NCBI RefSeq assembly: GCF_018320785.1
Contig: NC_054872.1
Location: 24,882,769-24,946,768, forward strand
DNA length: 64,000 bases
Direction: 5' to 3'
DNA from: Cheilinus undulatus
Lineage: Eukaryota; Chordata; Actinopteri; Labriformes; Labridae
Below are positions 1 to 15,400 of the stretch, piece by piece. The stretch's first letter is position 1, and every line of letters starts with the position of its first letter. The notes beneath the pieces are model-generated. The model searched no databases. It was not told the origin of the DNA and saw only the letters and a list, made by a program, of their open reading frames with translations. The position numbers and the translations under genes are program-made.

Positions 1-427
1 GCTACTGTATTCCAGACTTCAGTTACATTTATGTGTGATCTGTCCCATTTAATATAAAGCTCTCCCTGTTGCTGTTTCAGGAGCTTATAAAAGTTCTGTC
101 ATAAATGTGACTCAAAATTGAATAAGTAAGACTGCAAACTCAACTTTTGTCACAAGATTTTCTGGGAATGAAGGGAGAGAGAGGCAAGCAGAAAAGAGGG
201 CATAGTGTAATCTTTGTGCAGACAATAGAGGCCCAGTTGAGATGTTATTGAGACATGCATCAATCACAAAGCCAAAGTAATTAATCACAATGGATGCTTA
301 AACAGCACTATTTTTAACTGAAATATCAACAAAAAAGTAGTAACTTACAAGTAAAAAGCATTTTGATCAATCTAGTGTGCTCTTAGTAGCATCAATGGTC
401 TTGAATTGGTTCCTCTTTCTCTTGTAG
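1..427 (+). other. kmt2b intron, left edge of window
   Basis: This stretch lies upstream of the acceptor at 421-427 (cttgtag) and must be intronic, because the 428 exon opens directly after it. I see no exon, repeat or regulatory element that I can support here. Confidence 0.6.
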
Positions 428-3400
428 TTGCTTTCTAGCTCAAGTGGTGCCCGGTCTCGGGATGTGAGCTCTAAGAGACAAAGGAGGAAGCAGAGGGTTC
501 AGCCTGAGCCTACTGTGCCTGTCAAGACTGAGCCTCCTCCAGCACAAGTAAGTGTGAAAATTAGGGATGTGATAAGATTTTGTGCCACAAGATCTTGTGA
601 GATCATAACATCTCAAGATTTCTCGTTGAGGAAAAATCCATCTCGTGAGATCAATATTGCACAGACACTAGGAGCAGCAGCAGCTCTCCTGACAGAAAAT
701 AATGCCAAACTGGAAATTATAAAAGATCACAGAGATACCCAGGACACTTGTTGTTAGCTTGACAGCTAATGAAGTAACAGAGCTGTTCCATGACCAATTA
801 AGATCACTACTCCAACCCCCTTATCCGCATGCGCTACTTGGGGCCACACATGATCTGCCAATGCATGATAAGTTCATCATAACTGTCCGAAATGATGAAA
901 CGCTGCTGCTGGAAACCTGTGCAGTCTCTGTGAGGAGAATATAGTGTTTATTTAGTTTGTGTATGTGCGCTGACTCTTGTGCAGACCTCTTGTTAATGTT
1001 TTAAATATGGATGTACTTAAAGAGAATGAGAAATAGTTTGATTTTACTGATGCAGCTCTCATTCTGATTTAAACAGTGTTTGAAGTACTTTTAAAATAAT
1101 CTCTGCTTTTTTTCATTATTGTAATTGTAGCAATGAGTCTATAGTGCAGTAAATTAAAGATGCGGTAGACTTTTGAAATGAAAGGTTTGATTTGAAGAGC
1201 ATTAAAATGTACAGTTTGAGTCAGAGTTAGACAAGACAAACTGTGTAAGCATTGATAGTCTATTCAGTACAAGAGGAGTTAGTTTAAACATTTCTGAATA
1301 AACCTGAATGCTTTGCAGTTATGACTTTCAGCTGTATAGAGGACATATTTTCCACTCGTACATTTTTTTTCCAGAATTTAAAAAAGTGTAAAATCTTGTC
1401 TTGTCTTGTCTCAATCGTTTGCCTAAATCTCACCTCGTCTCGTGAGATAAGGGTCTCACCACACCTCTAGTTAAAATATAAAAAACTATATTTTTTTAAT
1501 TGCTTGACAAAGTTTATTTGCCCATGCCATTAGTCATTTATGTCCTATCTATTGCCAGCTGTTTTCTTTACTTCTGTTTTAAGGACCTGCTGTGTTAACT
1601 ATTCAGTTTCAAAGATAGTCTAAGGGGGTCGGCTGACAGTATTTACATGGAGTTTATGTTTTATACTGCATGAGTAATGCATATTGTGATGTATTCACAG
1701 GAAAGTTGGCAACTTATCAAACTGTTTTTGTGTCTGTGTTGTTTTTTTTGTATATGAGGATTTTTGTGCTCAGACCTGTAGGGAGGACAGTTAAGGCCAA
1801 ATTCTGGTAATCAGCCAGGCATGCCTCTTAAAAGGTCCTTCACATTGTGCAGACAAAGAGGAAGGTCTGGAAAAGACACTAGGATTCATGCTGTTATGAG
1901 TTTATTTAGCCCATTAAAAGTTTAGCCGATATTTTTTTTCAGGTGTTCTGGATGCACTTGTAAATAAATGTTCACCTATAAGATCTTCAACACAAATTCA
2001 TGGGTCTGCCCCCTGCTTCACCCCAAAACCTCTGGCTACACAGTTCCACATATTGTTTGTTTTAGTCAACTTAGCACAGAGGAGTTCTCTATTCAGCCTG
2101 TTTAATTCGCTTTTTTTTACAGTAGTTTCTTTCTCACTTCTTTCAGCCGCCGCAGGTCATCTCGCCGCTGTGCCAGGAGTTTCGCAGAGCAGGAGGTCCA
2201 CGTATCAAGCATGTATGTCGTGCTGCATCTGTGGTGCTGGGGCAGCCCCGAGCCTTGGTACCAGATGACATTCCCAGACTCAGTGCCCTGCCTCTACATG
2301 AGCGAACTGGCATTTCCCCTTCAGACGTCACAAAAGGTAGGTTTTTTGGATCCGTGGACTAAATGGACCCCCTTGAAAATGAGATGCTGCATCTCAAGGG
2401 GCTAGCCTAAATAAATTGAATTGAATTAATTTGGAGTGGCTTTCTTCAGATGTGCTTGTTAAAGGTGCAGTGTGTAAAATTGGGAATATTAGGGACATCA
2501 AACAGTCAGGTTCTAGAAGGCCTGTGCGATATATTGGTTTTATTGATTATTTGAAATTTTTTTTTGTTTAGGACAAATTTAAAAAATAAAAAATTAGATT
2601 TTCCGATATTACTCTGCGCTCCTCTTTCTGTCCCTCTGGGGCTCCCGTAGTTTACACCCTCCCGGTCCTTCGCCAAAGATACACAAACACAACAGCACGG
2701 CTACCGGCGCAATCCTGAGTTTCGTCCCATAAGAACTGTATATTTTCGTCAGCTGTTTGGACCTGGTTCAGGTTTGCAGCTTCGGACCATGAACACACCA
2801 CAGCACGCTCCAATATTTGTTTAAAACTTGTGGCAGCTAAAGGAAGCAGCATGGCAAATGTGTGTCAACATCTCAATCAAAGACATGCAGCCAAGTGGCA
2901 AAAGTGTGTCTCACTACGAAATTGACAAGACCACTACATCCATCAAACACACACTTAAAGCAGTCAGTAGCACTGAAATGTAGTGGTGTGCACTGGGCCT
3001 AAAACCAGGATCAATACTATCAATTGTAAAAATTCTGTCACAGAATGGACTTCTGCATCGCCGTTTTTATCAGTTTTAAATGGGTGCGTTCAGCTGTAGA
3101 GCCCATGCAAGGCATGACGCAGCCACTAGCTAGCAAAGTGATGGAAAACAGCTTATTCTAAGTCCAGTCAGCAGTAAGTTTTGCTCTAGCAGTAAAAGCA
3201 GCCATGTAACTAACTAAACGTCACCCACTCGTGCCGCTGTATTTAAACTGTAATACAGTAAACAGGTTAAATCTGTGTTTTTCCTCTCTTAGTTTAATGT
3301 CTATAATAACAAGGACCGTGTTCGCTTTGCAGAGTCTATCTGTCGGTCTGTCTGGGCCTTTAACACAAGTCAGGTCACCTCGGTTTGTTTTTAGCTTAAT

Positions 3401-6400
3401 GCTGCAGCGATTCCACTTAAACAACAGTTTGAAATGTGTTCAAACTGACTCACTTAATAAGTCCATGTTCGAGAAAACATATATTCAAGAAATCTTTCAA
3501 AAGCTTATTTGAAAACTAAAAGTGTTATTGTTATTTATTTGGCAAATAACAAACTGAAACAACTAAATAGTCCTTTTTCACACATAATAACCAAAAAACT
3601 TAATATTTTGTATGGCCTCCTTTGGCCTTGATAACAGCTTGCATTCTTGCTGGCATTGTTTGTATGTACTTTTCTACAGTCTATTTTGTTATTGAGTTCC
3701 AAATAGTTTCTTTAGATGAAACTTTTGTGCCATCAATCTTTGAATCTACTTAATCCCAAATTTGTTCAACAGGATTCAAATCCGGACTTTGACTTGGCCA
3801 GTCCATCAGTTCCAGTACTCCAGTTTCCTTTTTCTTGCTCAAATAGTCTCTGCACAGCGTAGAAGTATGCTAGGGGTCATTGTCTTGTTGGTTTATGAAC
3901 CCACGACCAAACAGATTCAGTCCAGAAGGGATTCCATGATGCACTAAGATGTTGTGGTAGAAGTTCTTGTTCATGATACTGTCCATTTTCACTCATTTTC
4001 CCACGCCGTATCCACAAATGGAACCCCATACCATAATGGAATCTCCACTGTGTTTCACTGTGGGTGCAGTGCATCTGGCATCAAAATGTTCTCCAGCTTT
4101 TCTGCAGACATAAACACGACAATGCTTACCGAAGAGTTCAAACTTGAACTCGTCCGTCCAGAGTACCTTCTTCCAGTCATCAACAGTCCAGTGTTTGTGC
4201 TCCCTGGCAAATCTGAGGCGTTTTCTGGATGTTTGCAAGCCATCTTCAGCACATGTACAAGGGTTGAGGACTGGTTCTTGTAAAGTAATGGAAATTTGTT
4301 GTTGCACAACAATATTCGTGCAATGCAAAAAATGTACCCCTTTTTGTGCAAATGTTAGTAAAATGACTTGGAGAAATGTAAATGGTCATTTTCATTGTTA
4401 ATGTGAGCTGTTTCTGCCATATGTAGTCTTAGCTGATAAGAAAGTAAATCTGATGATGTTAATGTTTGTATACGGGGCTGGGAGAGGCTGTTTATGCTAA
4501 GGTTATTAGTCAAAGTAATGGAAAAGTGATTTGACAAAATTGCACAGAAATCAGGAGGATGGGTTGAATTTGCGTTGATAGTTGTGTTCGCATCATCGCT
4601 ATTCCTTGGAGAACCTGTAAATGTGTATGAGTATGAGAAGATATAAAGATATTATTCATCTATCACTCTAAACAAGTGCTACCCAAGAATGATCTATGAC
4701 TTGAACCGGTCCTGAACAAACCACAGAGTCAACTAATGGATGATCGCTCTTGTTGCAGATATTGGGTCTCCCTCTGAGTCAGACAGTCCCGGTCTGTCTG
4801 ATACAAAGGTCACCAAGGTAAAGAAACCATCGAATTTTGTGAAGCGGAAAGGGCTTGGGCCGTTCGGGTATCGCTCACGCAGGTGTGGCATTTGCAAAGG
4901 CTGTAACCGTGAGGACGACTGTGGCCGCTGCATGAACTGCCTTGACAAGCCGAAATTTGGTGGTCCCAATACCAAACGGCAATGTTGTGTGTAAGTTTAC
5001 TCACTCTTTACTCTTTGTTAACTTTGACTACACGTAGAATTTCAAAATTAATGAAGAATCTTTGTCTTAACTCACAGGTACAAGAGATGTGATCAGATTG
5101 AGGAGAGAAAAGCTCGCAGACTGAGTGGAAGATCAGCTCCTAAAGGTCATTCCCTATTTAAGCGTCTCAGTGCCATTGTACCATGGTAAGACCCAAATTA
5201 GTCTACTCACTGATCTCTTGTCTTTCAGGTTCCTCTAAGCGACGGCGATCCTCACCCAGTGGGGGACATTCAAGTAATGATGAGGGGAACGATGGCACTG
5301 CGGATTCACCATCTGGTCTCCATGGTGACGGCAGCAGCCCATCAGTGCGTAAACAGCCAAAGCGTGTTGTGAAGCCCCGAGTCTACTTTGACCTGGTGGA
5401 CTACGACTCTGATCTAGATGACAAAGCTGTCCAAAACTCTTCATCACCAGCAAGGAGGAGAGGCCCAGGGCCCCGGTTTAGTCAAGGTAAAATGCCATTT
5501 GAGTTTCAGATGAGATTGATGCTCCAGTCACACATCACTTTTGTACTGTTACATCAGGGATAGTAATAAATAATGACTAAAATTTCTTCACACATTTCTT
5601 TTATTGAATTGATTTCTTTCTTGTGGGAGAATCAGCAGTAGCGGTATAAATGCATAATATTCATTGATTCCTGTCTTCTGTAGATTTTGTGTCGTTGGAT
5701 GGTTTCCTTGGAGACATTTCAGATGATGAAGTCAGGCATCGAAAGTCGACCTCACACCGTGTACCATCTGTACAGAAACGGAAACCTGAGAAGGTGCTTG
5801 ATTTTACTTTCTTTTTCAGTGCGATCAACCTCATTTTCCTACACTTCCTGACTTGCATTTTGTCTGTATGCTACACCTGATAGCCTTTGCCACATTGTTA
5901 GTGTTTAGGCTTTGCAAAGAAATTCCAAAAGGTCTGCTGGCAGGCATTTACATGCAGTGTCATAGGATCCCAATTAATGACATATTGTCACAGTCTGAGG
6001 ACACAGATCTGCCAATTTTGTCTTGGAAAATGTTCTAAATGCAGTTTTGTTTGTATACTACCAGCTGAGCTTTTGCCATAGTGTCGTTGACAGTCTACCA
6101 CGTTCCTTCTGTTTCTTTTGCAGAGGATAAGGCCTGCAGTCTGTAACTGATGTAGTACTTATCCAAAATAAAACTGTACCTCCTGGGAGCCAGTAGTTTT
6201 AGTTCTTGTTTAGACTGTTTCACTAAGGTGTGTAATCCTGTGGTGACGTCCTTGTAATTTAGATCAATCTCATGCCTGGTGCACACTGGATAATTTGAAC
6301 ATCTTACTGGTTTTGATATAATGTTTGAGATAACAAGCATAATGCAGATGTAACTTATTTTTATTTGTAACTCTTCAACCAACACAAAACCACGCACCAG

Positions 6401-9400
6401 GCGACAGAAATAAACATTGTCAGGGTGGATGTTTGAGAGGTAGAGAGCTCAGCAGTTGGCTATCGTTTGGCTCAACTGTGAAGAAACTTTGTTAAAACAC
6501 ACATCAACAGTATAGACTCTTTGGTGAGCTATAAATCAACAACTTAGGCACACATTTCTACTATTTTGACTTCCCAGTTCATCCGTTGAAGCAGGAATCT
6601 AGCTCTAAGGCCAGCTTTATACTTTGAACATTTACAAGTACATCCAGTTACCCCTTGATTATGCCAGCCCCTGACTGTGGTAGACTAACGTCATGTCCTT
6701 TATTGCAGTCTGTGTTTAAATGTCTGTCTTCTATGCCAAAAATAAGTGTTTTAAAACTCCTAACTGTGCCATTACTGACAATATTTATGTCATGGATGTC
6801 TCTCAGGGTCCTTTGGAGCAGACCCCTCCCAGTGTCCTGGCTGCCCTGGCCCACGGCTTTGAGCAGAGAAACGTTGAGTCTTCTAAACCGACTCACAAAA
6901 TCAGAGTCGACTTTAAAGTAAGTTATACTTCATCACATTGTAACAGTAATACTTAAAATTAATAGAATGATATCCATTAGTTAAAATAAGCCATCCCATT
7001 TCTGTTGTGTTGTTTGTAGTGCATCCTTCTCTTTAAATTGACACAAACTTTTGTATGTCAAGTAATTGAGGTTAAGAACTTTCTCAAATTTGAATTCTTG
7101 ATGTATTAATTCCAAAAATGCCATTTTTCTGAGAGTGTTAAAATGCAAGGACACACCTTATAGACGGTACGATTCATTGATCAATCTCACATTTTTAATC
7201 CACTAGAGGTCACTGTTCTTCAGTTCTAATACATTTACTACATCAGGGGTCACTAACTGGCGGGTCGTGGTCTGGGTCCAAACCCAGACACCATCTGATA
7301 CGGACCTGGACCCGGGTACTACAACCATTAGATTAAAAGGGAACTTTAAATTTTGACGAGGCGCTTCTATTTAACCAGCGCAGCTCTTCTAAGATTTACG
7401 GTCGTGGTTTTGCAGATCAGTAAAAGCACTGACCAATTGCATGAGAGTTAAGCCATCTCACGTGACACTACTCGGCCAATTAACTGTCTGCATTCCAGGC
7501 GGTAAACATTGAACCGCTGCATTTATACAAGGGACAGGCAAGAGGAAGACAAAAAAGAAAAGAAAAGAAATATATTATTTTAAGAATTTATTGAGTAATA
7601 GATTTTGTAAATAATCTTTAAAATGACAATCAAATTATACTTTCCACTTTTACTTTTGTTATGTGTTGCTTTGTTTGAATAAAAACTTGTGTTTCAAATA
7701 AAATTAACAGTATTAAAGGAAAACTGATTTTCGTATGTTATCAGCGCAACAAGTCCCTGAAATCGTACCCAGATCCACATATCACACTAAATCAAGCTAG
7801 ACATTATGATGTTCTGGACCTCTGGTTTAATACATCTTCTCTGACTGGACCGCTTTGAATTTTAGTTGATTACCCCTGTACTACATGAATACTGAATGCT
7901 TAGATTCTGGTAAATGAGGACTGTGATTCTCTTTGATGCTAAAGCACAACTACAGTGCTGGATCCAAAAAACAAACAAGCATAACAAAGCAAAAAGGTGC
8001 ATGCAACAAAACACTCTCATTTAAGAATTTATTTAGCAAAAGTGACATTTGTTTAGTGCCAACATGCAAAATCTGAGGAAAGAGTGTTCCTGTATAAATC
8101 TTTAAAAGGTAGCTTTCTGGTGTGCTGACCTTTTTTGCCATAAGGAATAAATGGGGATGGAGGAAATCTTGTACTAAATGGACTTGTGCGCTGCAAATAT
8201 CATCAGAAAATCTTTACATCTCCTAACCATATCCAAAACTGTACAGACTCTTCCACATTCAAATCCCTGCTCAAAACTCACCTTTTTAAACTGGCTTTTA
8301 ATGTTTGATTCTTATGTCTTGTCTTTTGCTGCCTGATTATCTGCGTGTTGTTTGCTCATTGTCTGTTTAGCTGTTATGGAGTCTTGTGATTTCTTTGATA
8401 TGTAATGTCTTTTAACTTTTGTACAGTGTCTTTTAGTTTTTTAAAAGCGCTTAATTAATAAAATGTATTACTATTAGTATTACATAAATTTAATACGATC
8501 CCTACAATTAAAAAGAAAAAAAAGCTCCCATTGAGTGCCAGTTTCCTTTCCACCATCCTTTGTTGTTATTTAATCCAGTAAAAGCTCAACTAGTACCAGA
8601 TAAAGAGCCATCTGGGAGCCAAACAACCTGCTCTCCTGAGCTAATGATCTTGATCTCTTCAAAGAGACAAATTTCCAGTCTCAACAAGCGAGACTGTACA
8701 GACATCCACTGAGGAAATAAGCAAGATCAGAGTTTAATAAGTGAAACATGGCAAAATTGTACTAAACCAAACCAGACCACTTTGCAGCATCACAGTAGTA
8801 AAAGGTGTATGATCTGTTTTTTTTTTTGTTTGTTTGTTTTGTTTTTTTTTTTGTTTTGTTTTTTTTCAGGAGGACTGTGTTTTAGAGAATGTCTGGAACA
8901 TGGGTGGTTTGAGTATACTGACCTCTGCACCGGTCATGCCGCCCTATGTCTGCTTCCTTTGTGCCAGTAAAGGGCAACATGAGGTAACTGCTACATTAAA
9001 TTTGCTCTTTATTTGATAGAAACTCTTTTTTTTTTTACTTCTTAAGCATGTGTTTTTGAAGGTCTGTCTCAGCTGTGTTTTACTAAACCCTAGTATTAAA
9101 TTAGAAAGCACGTATCCCAACAAGGTGTTTGTATGATTTTTGTTGCTCTTGAAATTTGAAGAACCCTTTCGTCATCAAATTTTTTTTTGCAGATGTTGTA
9201 TTGCCAAGTGTGCTGTGAGCCCTTCCACAAGTTCTGCCTTGAACCTGCAGAGCGCCCCTCAGAAGAGAATAAAGAAAACTGGTGCTGTCGTCGCTGCAAA
9301 TTTTGCCATGTGTGCGGAAGGAAAAACAAGCAATCAAAGGTACCACCTGCTAGTTTAACTTGTTTTGCTGTGTTATATTTCTCATATTGCCATTCAGCCC

Positions 9401-12400
9401 ATAAGTCTTACTCTGTTGTGTTTTTCTCAGCCATTGCTGGAGTGTGAGAGATGTCAGAACTGTTACCACACCTCCTGTCTTGGACCAAACTATCCAAAAC
9501 AAAACAAGAAGAGGAAAGCTTGGGTGGGTTCATGTTTCTAAAATGATTTCGTCTAATACAATGCTGAGTTTTTATTTCATTGATTGCTGATACTAACATA
9601 CATATGTTTGTGCAGGTCTGTATGTCGTGCATCAGGTGTAAAAGTTGCGGTGTCACACCGGGGAAGAGTTGGGACACTGACTGGAACCATGACAAAGGAC
9701 TCTGTCCTGACTGTTCAAAGCTCTATGAGCTGGGTAAGAGTACAGCTTTAGATATGTTTTATTTATTTATTTATTTATTTGATCATCTTCTAGATCAAAA
9801 GCGAATCTTTTCTCAATCCTTTGTTTTCTTATTAGGTAACTACTGTCCAATCTGCTTCAAGTGCTATGAGGATAATGACTATGACAGTCAGATGATGCAG
9901 TGTGGCACCTGTAACCACTGGGTACACGCCAAGTGTGAGGATCTAACAGGTAATCTTTTGAAATATATTTAGAGTAGGGGTATCCAGACTAAAGGTCAGA
10001 AATACCCTCAGCAAATTCTAAAAATGATTGAAACATGCATAATGTGTTATTATGCATGTTATGCATAATAACACAAAGCTTCTGCATGACTTTTTCTTAC
10101 TAATAAGCATCAAAATTGGTGCTGCTACTATTTTAATTTTGTAGAGGAACATTGCTGAGCTTTTCGTGAAAAATTTAAGATGACATAAATCAAAGTCCAT
10201 TGACCAAGAATGATGATGACGATATTTCATTTAATAACATCTTGATAAATAAAGACAAAAGAATTATGTTTTGCAGTTTTGTATGCATTCTTGAAAAGGC
10301 TTGTAAAAGTAGATATAGGAGTCAACAACATTTTTTAAAGCAGCTTCCACCTGGCCTCTTCTTGGACAGGGGAACACTGTAGTTGCTTCAGCAGATGTTT
10401 GACTAAGACTGTATTCCTGTGCTAAATTCCTTTGTTCTGTGATATTCTCCTAGATGAGCTGTATGAGATCCTGTCTAGCTTGCCTGAGAGTGTGGTTTAC
10501 TCATGTCGGCCCTGCAGTGTGACCCAGCCCAGTGCGTGGAGAGAGCTGCTTTACATAGAACTTCGTTCTGGGGTGGAGAAGGTGCTTGCTTGCTTGCTTT
10601 CCTCCACTCTCACCCAGCATCTTGTTACCTGCTCACAGGTAAGACACTCAGCCCTTTTTGTTAATTGATAGTTTTGATTTATTGATTGTATTTGTCTTTT
10701 ACTAAGAAAATATTTTTAAGGTAGTAAGTCCAATAAAATCATATATGATAATGTCCCCTCTGTGCTTGAAATTACATTTCTTTTCACTATGTGGTTTGGA
10801 AATTAAACTTATTCGATTTTTATTTGTACTGATGCAGTGAGTCAAATTTGTTTTGTTTATGGCTGCAGTGTGAAAGACTGGTTGATCCTGAAAGTGGAAC
10901 AGAAGGACAGCCGGCCTGTGACCTCCGAGCTGTTGGCAAGAAGTTTGATAAGGGCCTTTATACATCTTTGGTGAGTTTTTAACATAACAACATAAGTCCC
11001 ATATGTTGTGTCAATTTAGTCAGTAGATGAATGTTAAGGGCTAGACAAAGATTTATTTCTGTAAAACAATCAGTCTGCCCCATAATGAAATAATTATTTG
11101 TTTAGTCTTTAATAGTTGAATCGATCCCAGAAGGAATCATCTTATTCCCGAGAGCTGAAAGTGAAATCTTCACATTGCTTCATTTGTTGGACCAGCACAC
11201 CATAGCTTAGAGCAGTGGTTCTCAACTGGTGGGTCAAGACCCAAAAGTGGGTCACAAAGCTGATTTTAGTGGGTCACGAAAGTGTGCCTGGAAAAAAATG
11301 TACAGAAGTACAGAAGCCCTAAGTAGACATACAGCACAATCATACATTTCTTTCATGCGATGGTGACCAAAATTTAGTCACTTTCTTAAGATATCAACTT
11401 CTTTATTTCCTTTCCCCTGGATAAAGAAGCTGGTTCCTCAAAAAATAAGGTTTCTGTGCTGGGAAAATTGAATAAAATAGAATGTGTGCATGCCCTTCTG
11501 CAACAATGTGCTTTGTAATCATGTTTGATTTACATCTTGCCATCATGTTTTGTTACATTTAGTTTTCAAACTACAAAATTTTTCATTACAAAAATTGAGT
11601 GGTCGAACAGTTTTTAAACTTTGGGCTGCAGTTTCTTATGAGGTGGTGCTGGTGGGTCCTGATGCCTGACCAGTTGAGAACCACTGACTCAGAGCTTTTA
11701 TTACAAATAACAAAAAAGAAAATGCTTACATTTAAGTATCTAAAACCTGAAATTTTTCATCATTTTTGTCTAAAAATTCACCTAAATATATCATAAAAAT
11801 GAATTGCACACATTTTTTTTCAAAGTAATAATTCTGCAAGTTGTTTTTTTAGTGCACCCTTTCAGTTGCTGTTTTATTTTTTTATTTATTTCATACAGAA
11901 AACCTTCCATGAAGATGTGGTTCAGGTGGTGCGAAAGAGGCTTGAGCAAGAGGAGGATCTTCCAGAAGAGCAGAGACCCACTGCTTTAGCGCGCTCTTAC
12001 TACTTAAAGGTATGAAGAGCAGAAATTATTCATTTTCTGTGGGAGTATCTTTTTTTATCTTGCAACTTAAAGTTTTAGTGATTGTAAAATGTTGTTACAG
12101 AGTGTCTATTTTATTCAGGTTTGTTATTATTTGTGATTAACTGAAGGGATTTGTTTCTGTAGCTCCTGGAGGAGGTTTTTAATTGGTTCAACAGCCAAGA
12201 CCCAAAGGTGTGGAACCCATGTACCAAAGACTTACCCATGTGAGTAATTTCTGCTGGTTTGTTTACAAGTACACATTATTTTGAACTTTATATTTTTGCA
12301 TCCATGGTCCGTACAAAACATGATAACATGCAGAAATTCTTGAACACTTCTTTCTTTAACAGGGGGATGCTGTCCCACGCTGTTCAACCTCCTACGTCGG

Positions 12401-15400
12401 AGCATGTTTATGCACAGTGGCACGAAAGAGAGGAGTTCCCATCGATGGCTCCACTGAGTCTACTGCAGGACGACAACGGGCAGATCTTGGATGTAAAAGA
12501 AGAAGAAGCTGTTTCTCCGGTGTCTGGGGAACCAATAACCCGCAACCACTTCAACACCAGCAGGGCTGTGAGGCTCAAATTCAAAGGTAATGCTCTCAAT
12601 TCACAGAGATCATGATAGAATTTGCAACTTGCATGTTCGTGTCTTGTACAGAGTTTTGGCCTTTCAAGTCTTGCCTGTCTGTTTTGAATAGGGAGACGCG
12701 GCCGTCTTTCTAAAGCTGATTTAGACACTGGATGGTCCAAGGAAGATGAGAGACAGTGCTCCTTGTGCCAGAAATATGGGGACCTGAAACCGAATGTGAG
12801 TGATGTATCACACAAGACAATAAGCTCACAATATACTTATCAGGAATGCACAATATTACTGACATGATATCGGTATTGGCAGATATTAGCTCAAAAACGT
12901 TCAAATTTACAGCTGATATTTTGTCCGTGCAACAGGTTTTGTGATCAATCAATCAGTCTTTATTTGTATAGCACTTTTTATACTAAACAATGTAGCACAA
13001 AGTGCTTTACACACAAACAAAATAGTAAAAAAGATAAATACATCCCTCCACCATGAACTCTGACCTTAACTGAGGCCTGTGTGGCCTACAGGTCTTTGGA
13101 TGTGGTTCTGGGTTCTTTTGTGGCCTCCTTGATGAGTCGTCGTTGCACTCTTGGAGTCATTTTGGTTGGCCAACCCCTCCTGGGAATGTTCACCACTGTT
13201 CCCAGTTTTCTCCATTTGTGGATAATGGCTCTGACTGTGGTTTGCTAGATTACCAAAGCCTTAGAAATGGCTTTGTAACCTGTTCCAGACTGACAGATTC
13301 CAATCACTTTATTTCTTATTCGTTCTTGAATTTCTTTGGATCGTGGCATGATGCTTTTTTTTTTTTTTAAAGATCTTTTATCCTACTTCACTTTGTTTGA
13401 CAGCTTCTATTTAAGTGATTTCTTGATCCAACAAATCTGGCGGTAATCAGGCCTGGGTGTGGCCAGTAAAATTGAACTCATTAAACAGGACATTTTCCAC
13501 AAGGGTTAAATCATGACACCTTATAAATGCCTCAGTCCTAATCTCCTTGATTAATGATTTACTCATGGGGTCAACAAATTACTTTGTGTTGTTTTTCAGG
13601 ATGCAGGCCGTTTGCTGTTCTTAGGTCAAAATGAGTGGGCACATGTCAACTGCTGTCTGTGGTCAGCTGAGGTGTTTGAAGAGGACAATGGATCTCTACT
13701 GCATGTACACAGTGCAGTCACAAGAGGGCGCTTGATGGTTGGTTAAATCTATCATATCCATTCATTGACCTGCCAGTTTAATGCCTTTTGTAACTTGGAT
13801 TCTGATATTTATTGTAGAATATTTACTTACATATAACAGCTGATTTGGTAAAGCAGGTCTGCTCTAATATAAGCACATGCCCTCACAGTTTTCTCTGTTC
13901 CTTTACCGCTCTGACTCTCTACACCTTTAATCCTAACTCTCTTAGCGATGTGAACGATGTAACCAGACAGGAGCTACGGTGGGCTGCTGCCTGACGTCCT
14001 GTCAAAGTAACTACCACTTTATGTGTGCCCGCTCCCGCCACTGTGTGTTCCAGGATGATAAGAAGGTTTACTGCTACAAACATCGACATCTCATCAGCGG
14101 CAGGGTAACAGATTACCCTTTCAACTTGTCTGTTATTGTATTTGAAGGTTTGTAATGCTGGATGGTAATATCACTATTTTTTATCCTACAGATGATAACT
14201 GGTCAGGAGTTTGAAGTAAACCGTAGGGTCTATGTGGATTTTGAAGGGATCAGCCTCCGCAGGAAGTTCCTGACTGGAATTGAACCAGAGTTGATCAACG
14301 TGATGATTGGTATTCACATCTTTTATTGCCCATCCCCTCACTTGTCAACTGTGACTCACATTATCGTATTTTGAACTAACAAGCTGCATTCACATTGTCT
14401 ATACTTAGGTTCCCTTCAGATTGACAAGCTGGGTGTGCTGAGTGAACTGTCAGCTAACAAAGGGAAGCTGTGCCCTGTCGGTTTTCAGTAAGCTGGGTTT
14501 TCTCTGTATTCTCTTTGATGGGATGTAATAATACACTCAACTCACAATACAAAATATATCACAATATTAGGTTCACAGTAAAATATTTATGACAATTTTC
14601 TATGATTTCTTCTGAACAGAGAAGTAGATTTAAGTTACAATGATACTTTTTCAAATTTTTTACACTTGAATGCCAGTTATCTTTTGTCCTGTTTCAGGTT
14701 ACAAAAAGTATTACCTCTTTAATTTCTGGTTCTAAATTCTTATAGAGTAATTCTTTTTGTTGTTGTTGAAAATGGCTATTAAAAACTGCATTTGTTGAGC
14801 AGGGAAATTTTCCTTAAATAACCTGAGTTGCAGCCTGTGTTTCTGGCACCAAGGCAAGAAAGCATTGGATGGACTTTTCTTAAGAGCTGACTTAAGAGCC
14901 TCAGTTGAATTCGGTCACTTTAAAGGAGCTGAATATTTATACAATCACTTAGTACCTTACATTTTTTCTTAATTGACAGTACTTTCTATGCTTTTTTTTT
15001 TGGTCCACAAAGCTAAATTATATTGACCATGACAGATTTAATAAATCAGTAAAAAGGTAAAACATCCCAGGAGTGAATACTTTTTTATTGAAACTGTAAT
15101 TGCCCACCTCTTTTGGTCTTGTTCTTGTTTAAATACCCCCTTTTTAATCATTCTTATGCCGCCATAAAATCTTTATCCTCTTAACCTCTTCTATTTAATT
15201 TTATCATAAGGTATCATTACATCCTTGAACATGTTCATTAACAATTTTAAATAAGCACTTTGAAAAGTGTTTTTTCTCCTTAGGTGTTCTCGTTGGTACT
15301 GGAGTACAGTCAATCCATTGCATCGATGCAAATATACATGCACGGTACGAGAGGTTCGTCCATCTGTCCCTGAGAAGCCTGTGGAGGAGATGCCTGACCA

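Larger units (their letters stand above)
12692..14104 (+). other. kmt2b: kmt2b extended PHD (ePHD) domain, exons 18-20
   Basis: Exons 12692-12795, 13600-13737 and 13946-14104 encode an extended PHD. It starts [19 protein letters not shown], continues [20 protein letters not shown], and ends with [19 protein letters not shown] followed by VYCYKHRHL. The zinc-coordinating Cys and His residues appear complete. The intron between the first two exons is expanded by a LINE tail and a Tc1 relic. Confidence 0.92.
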
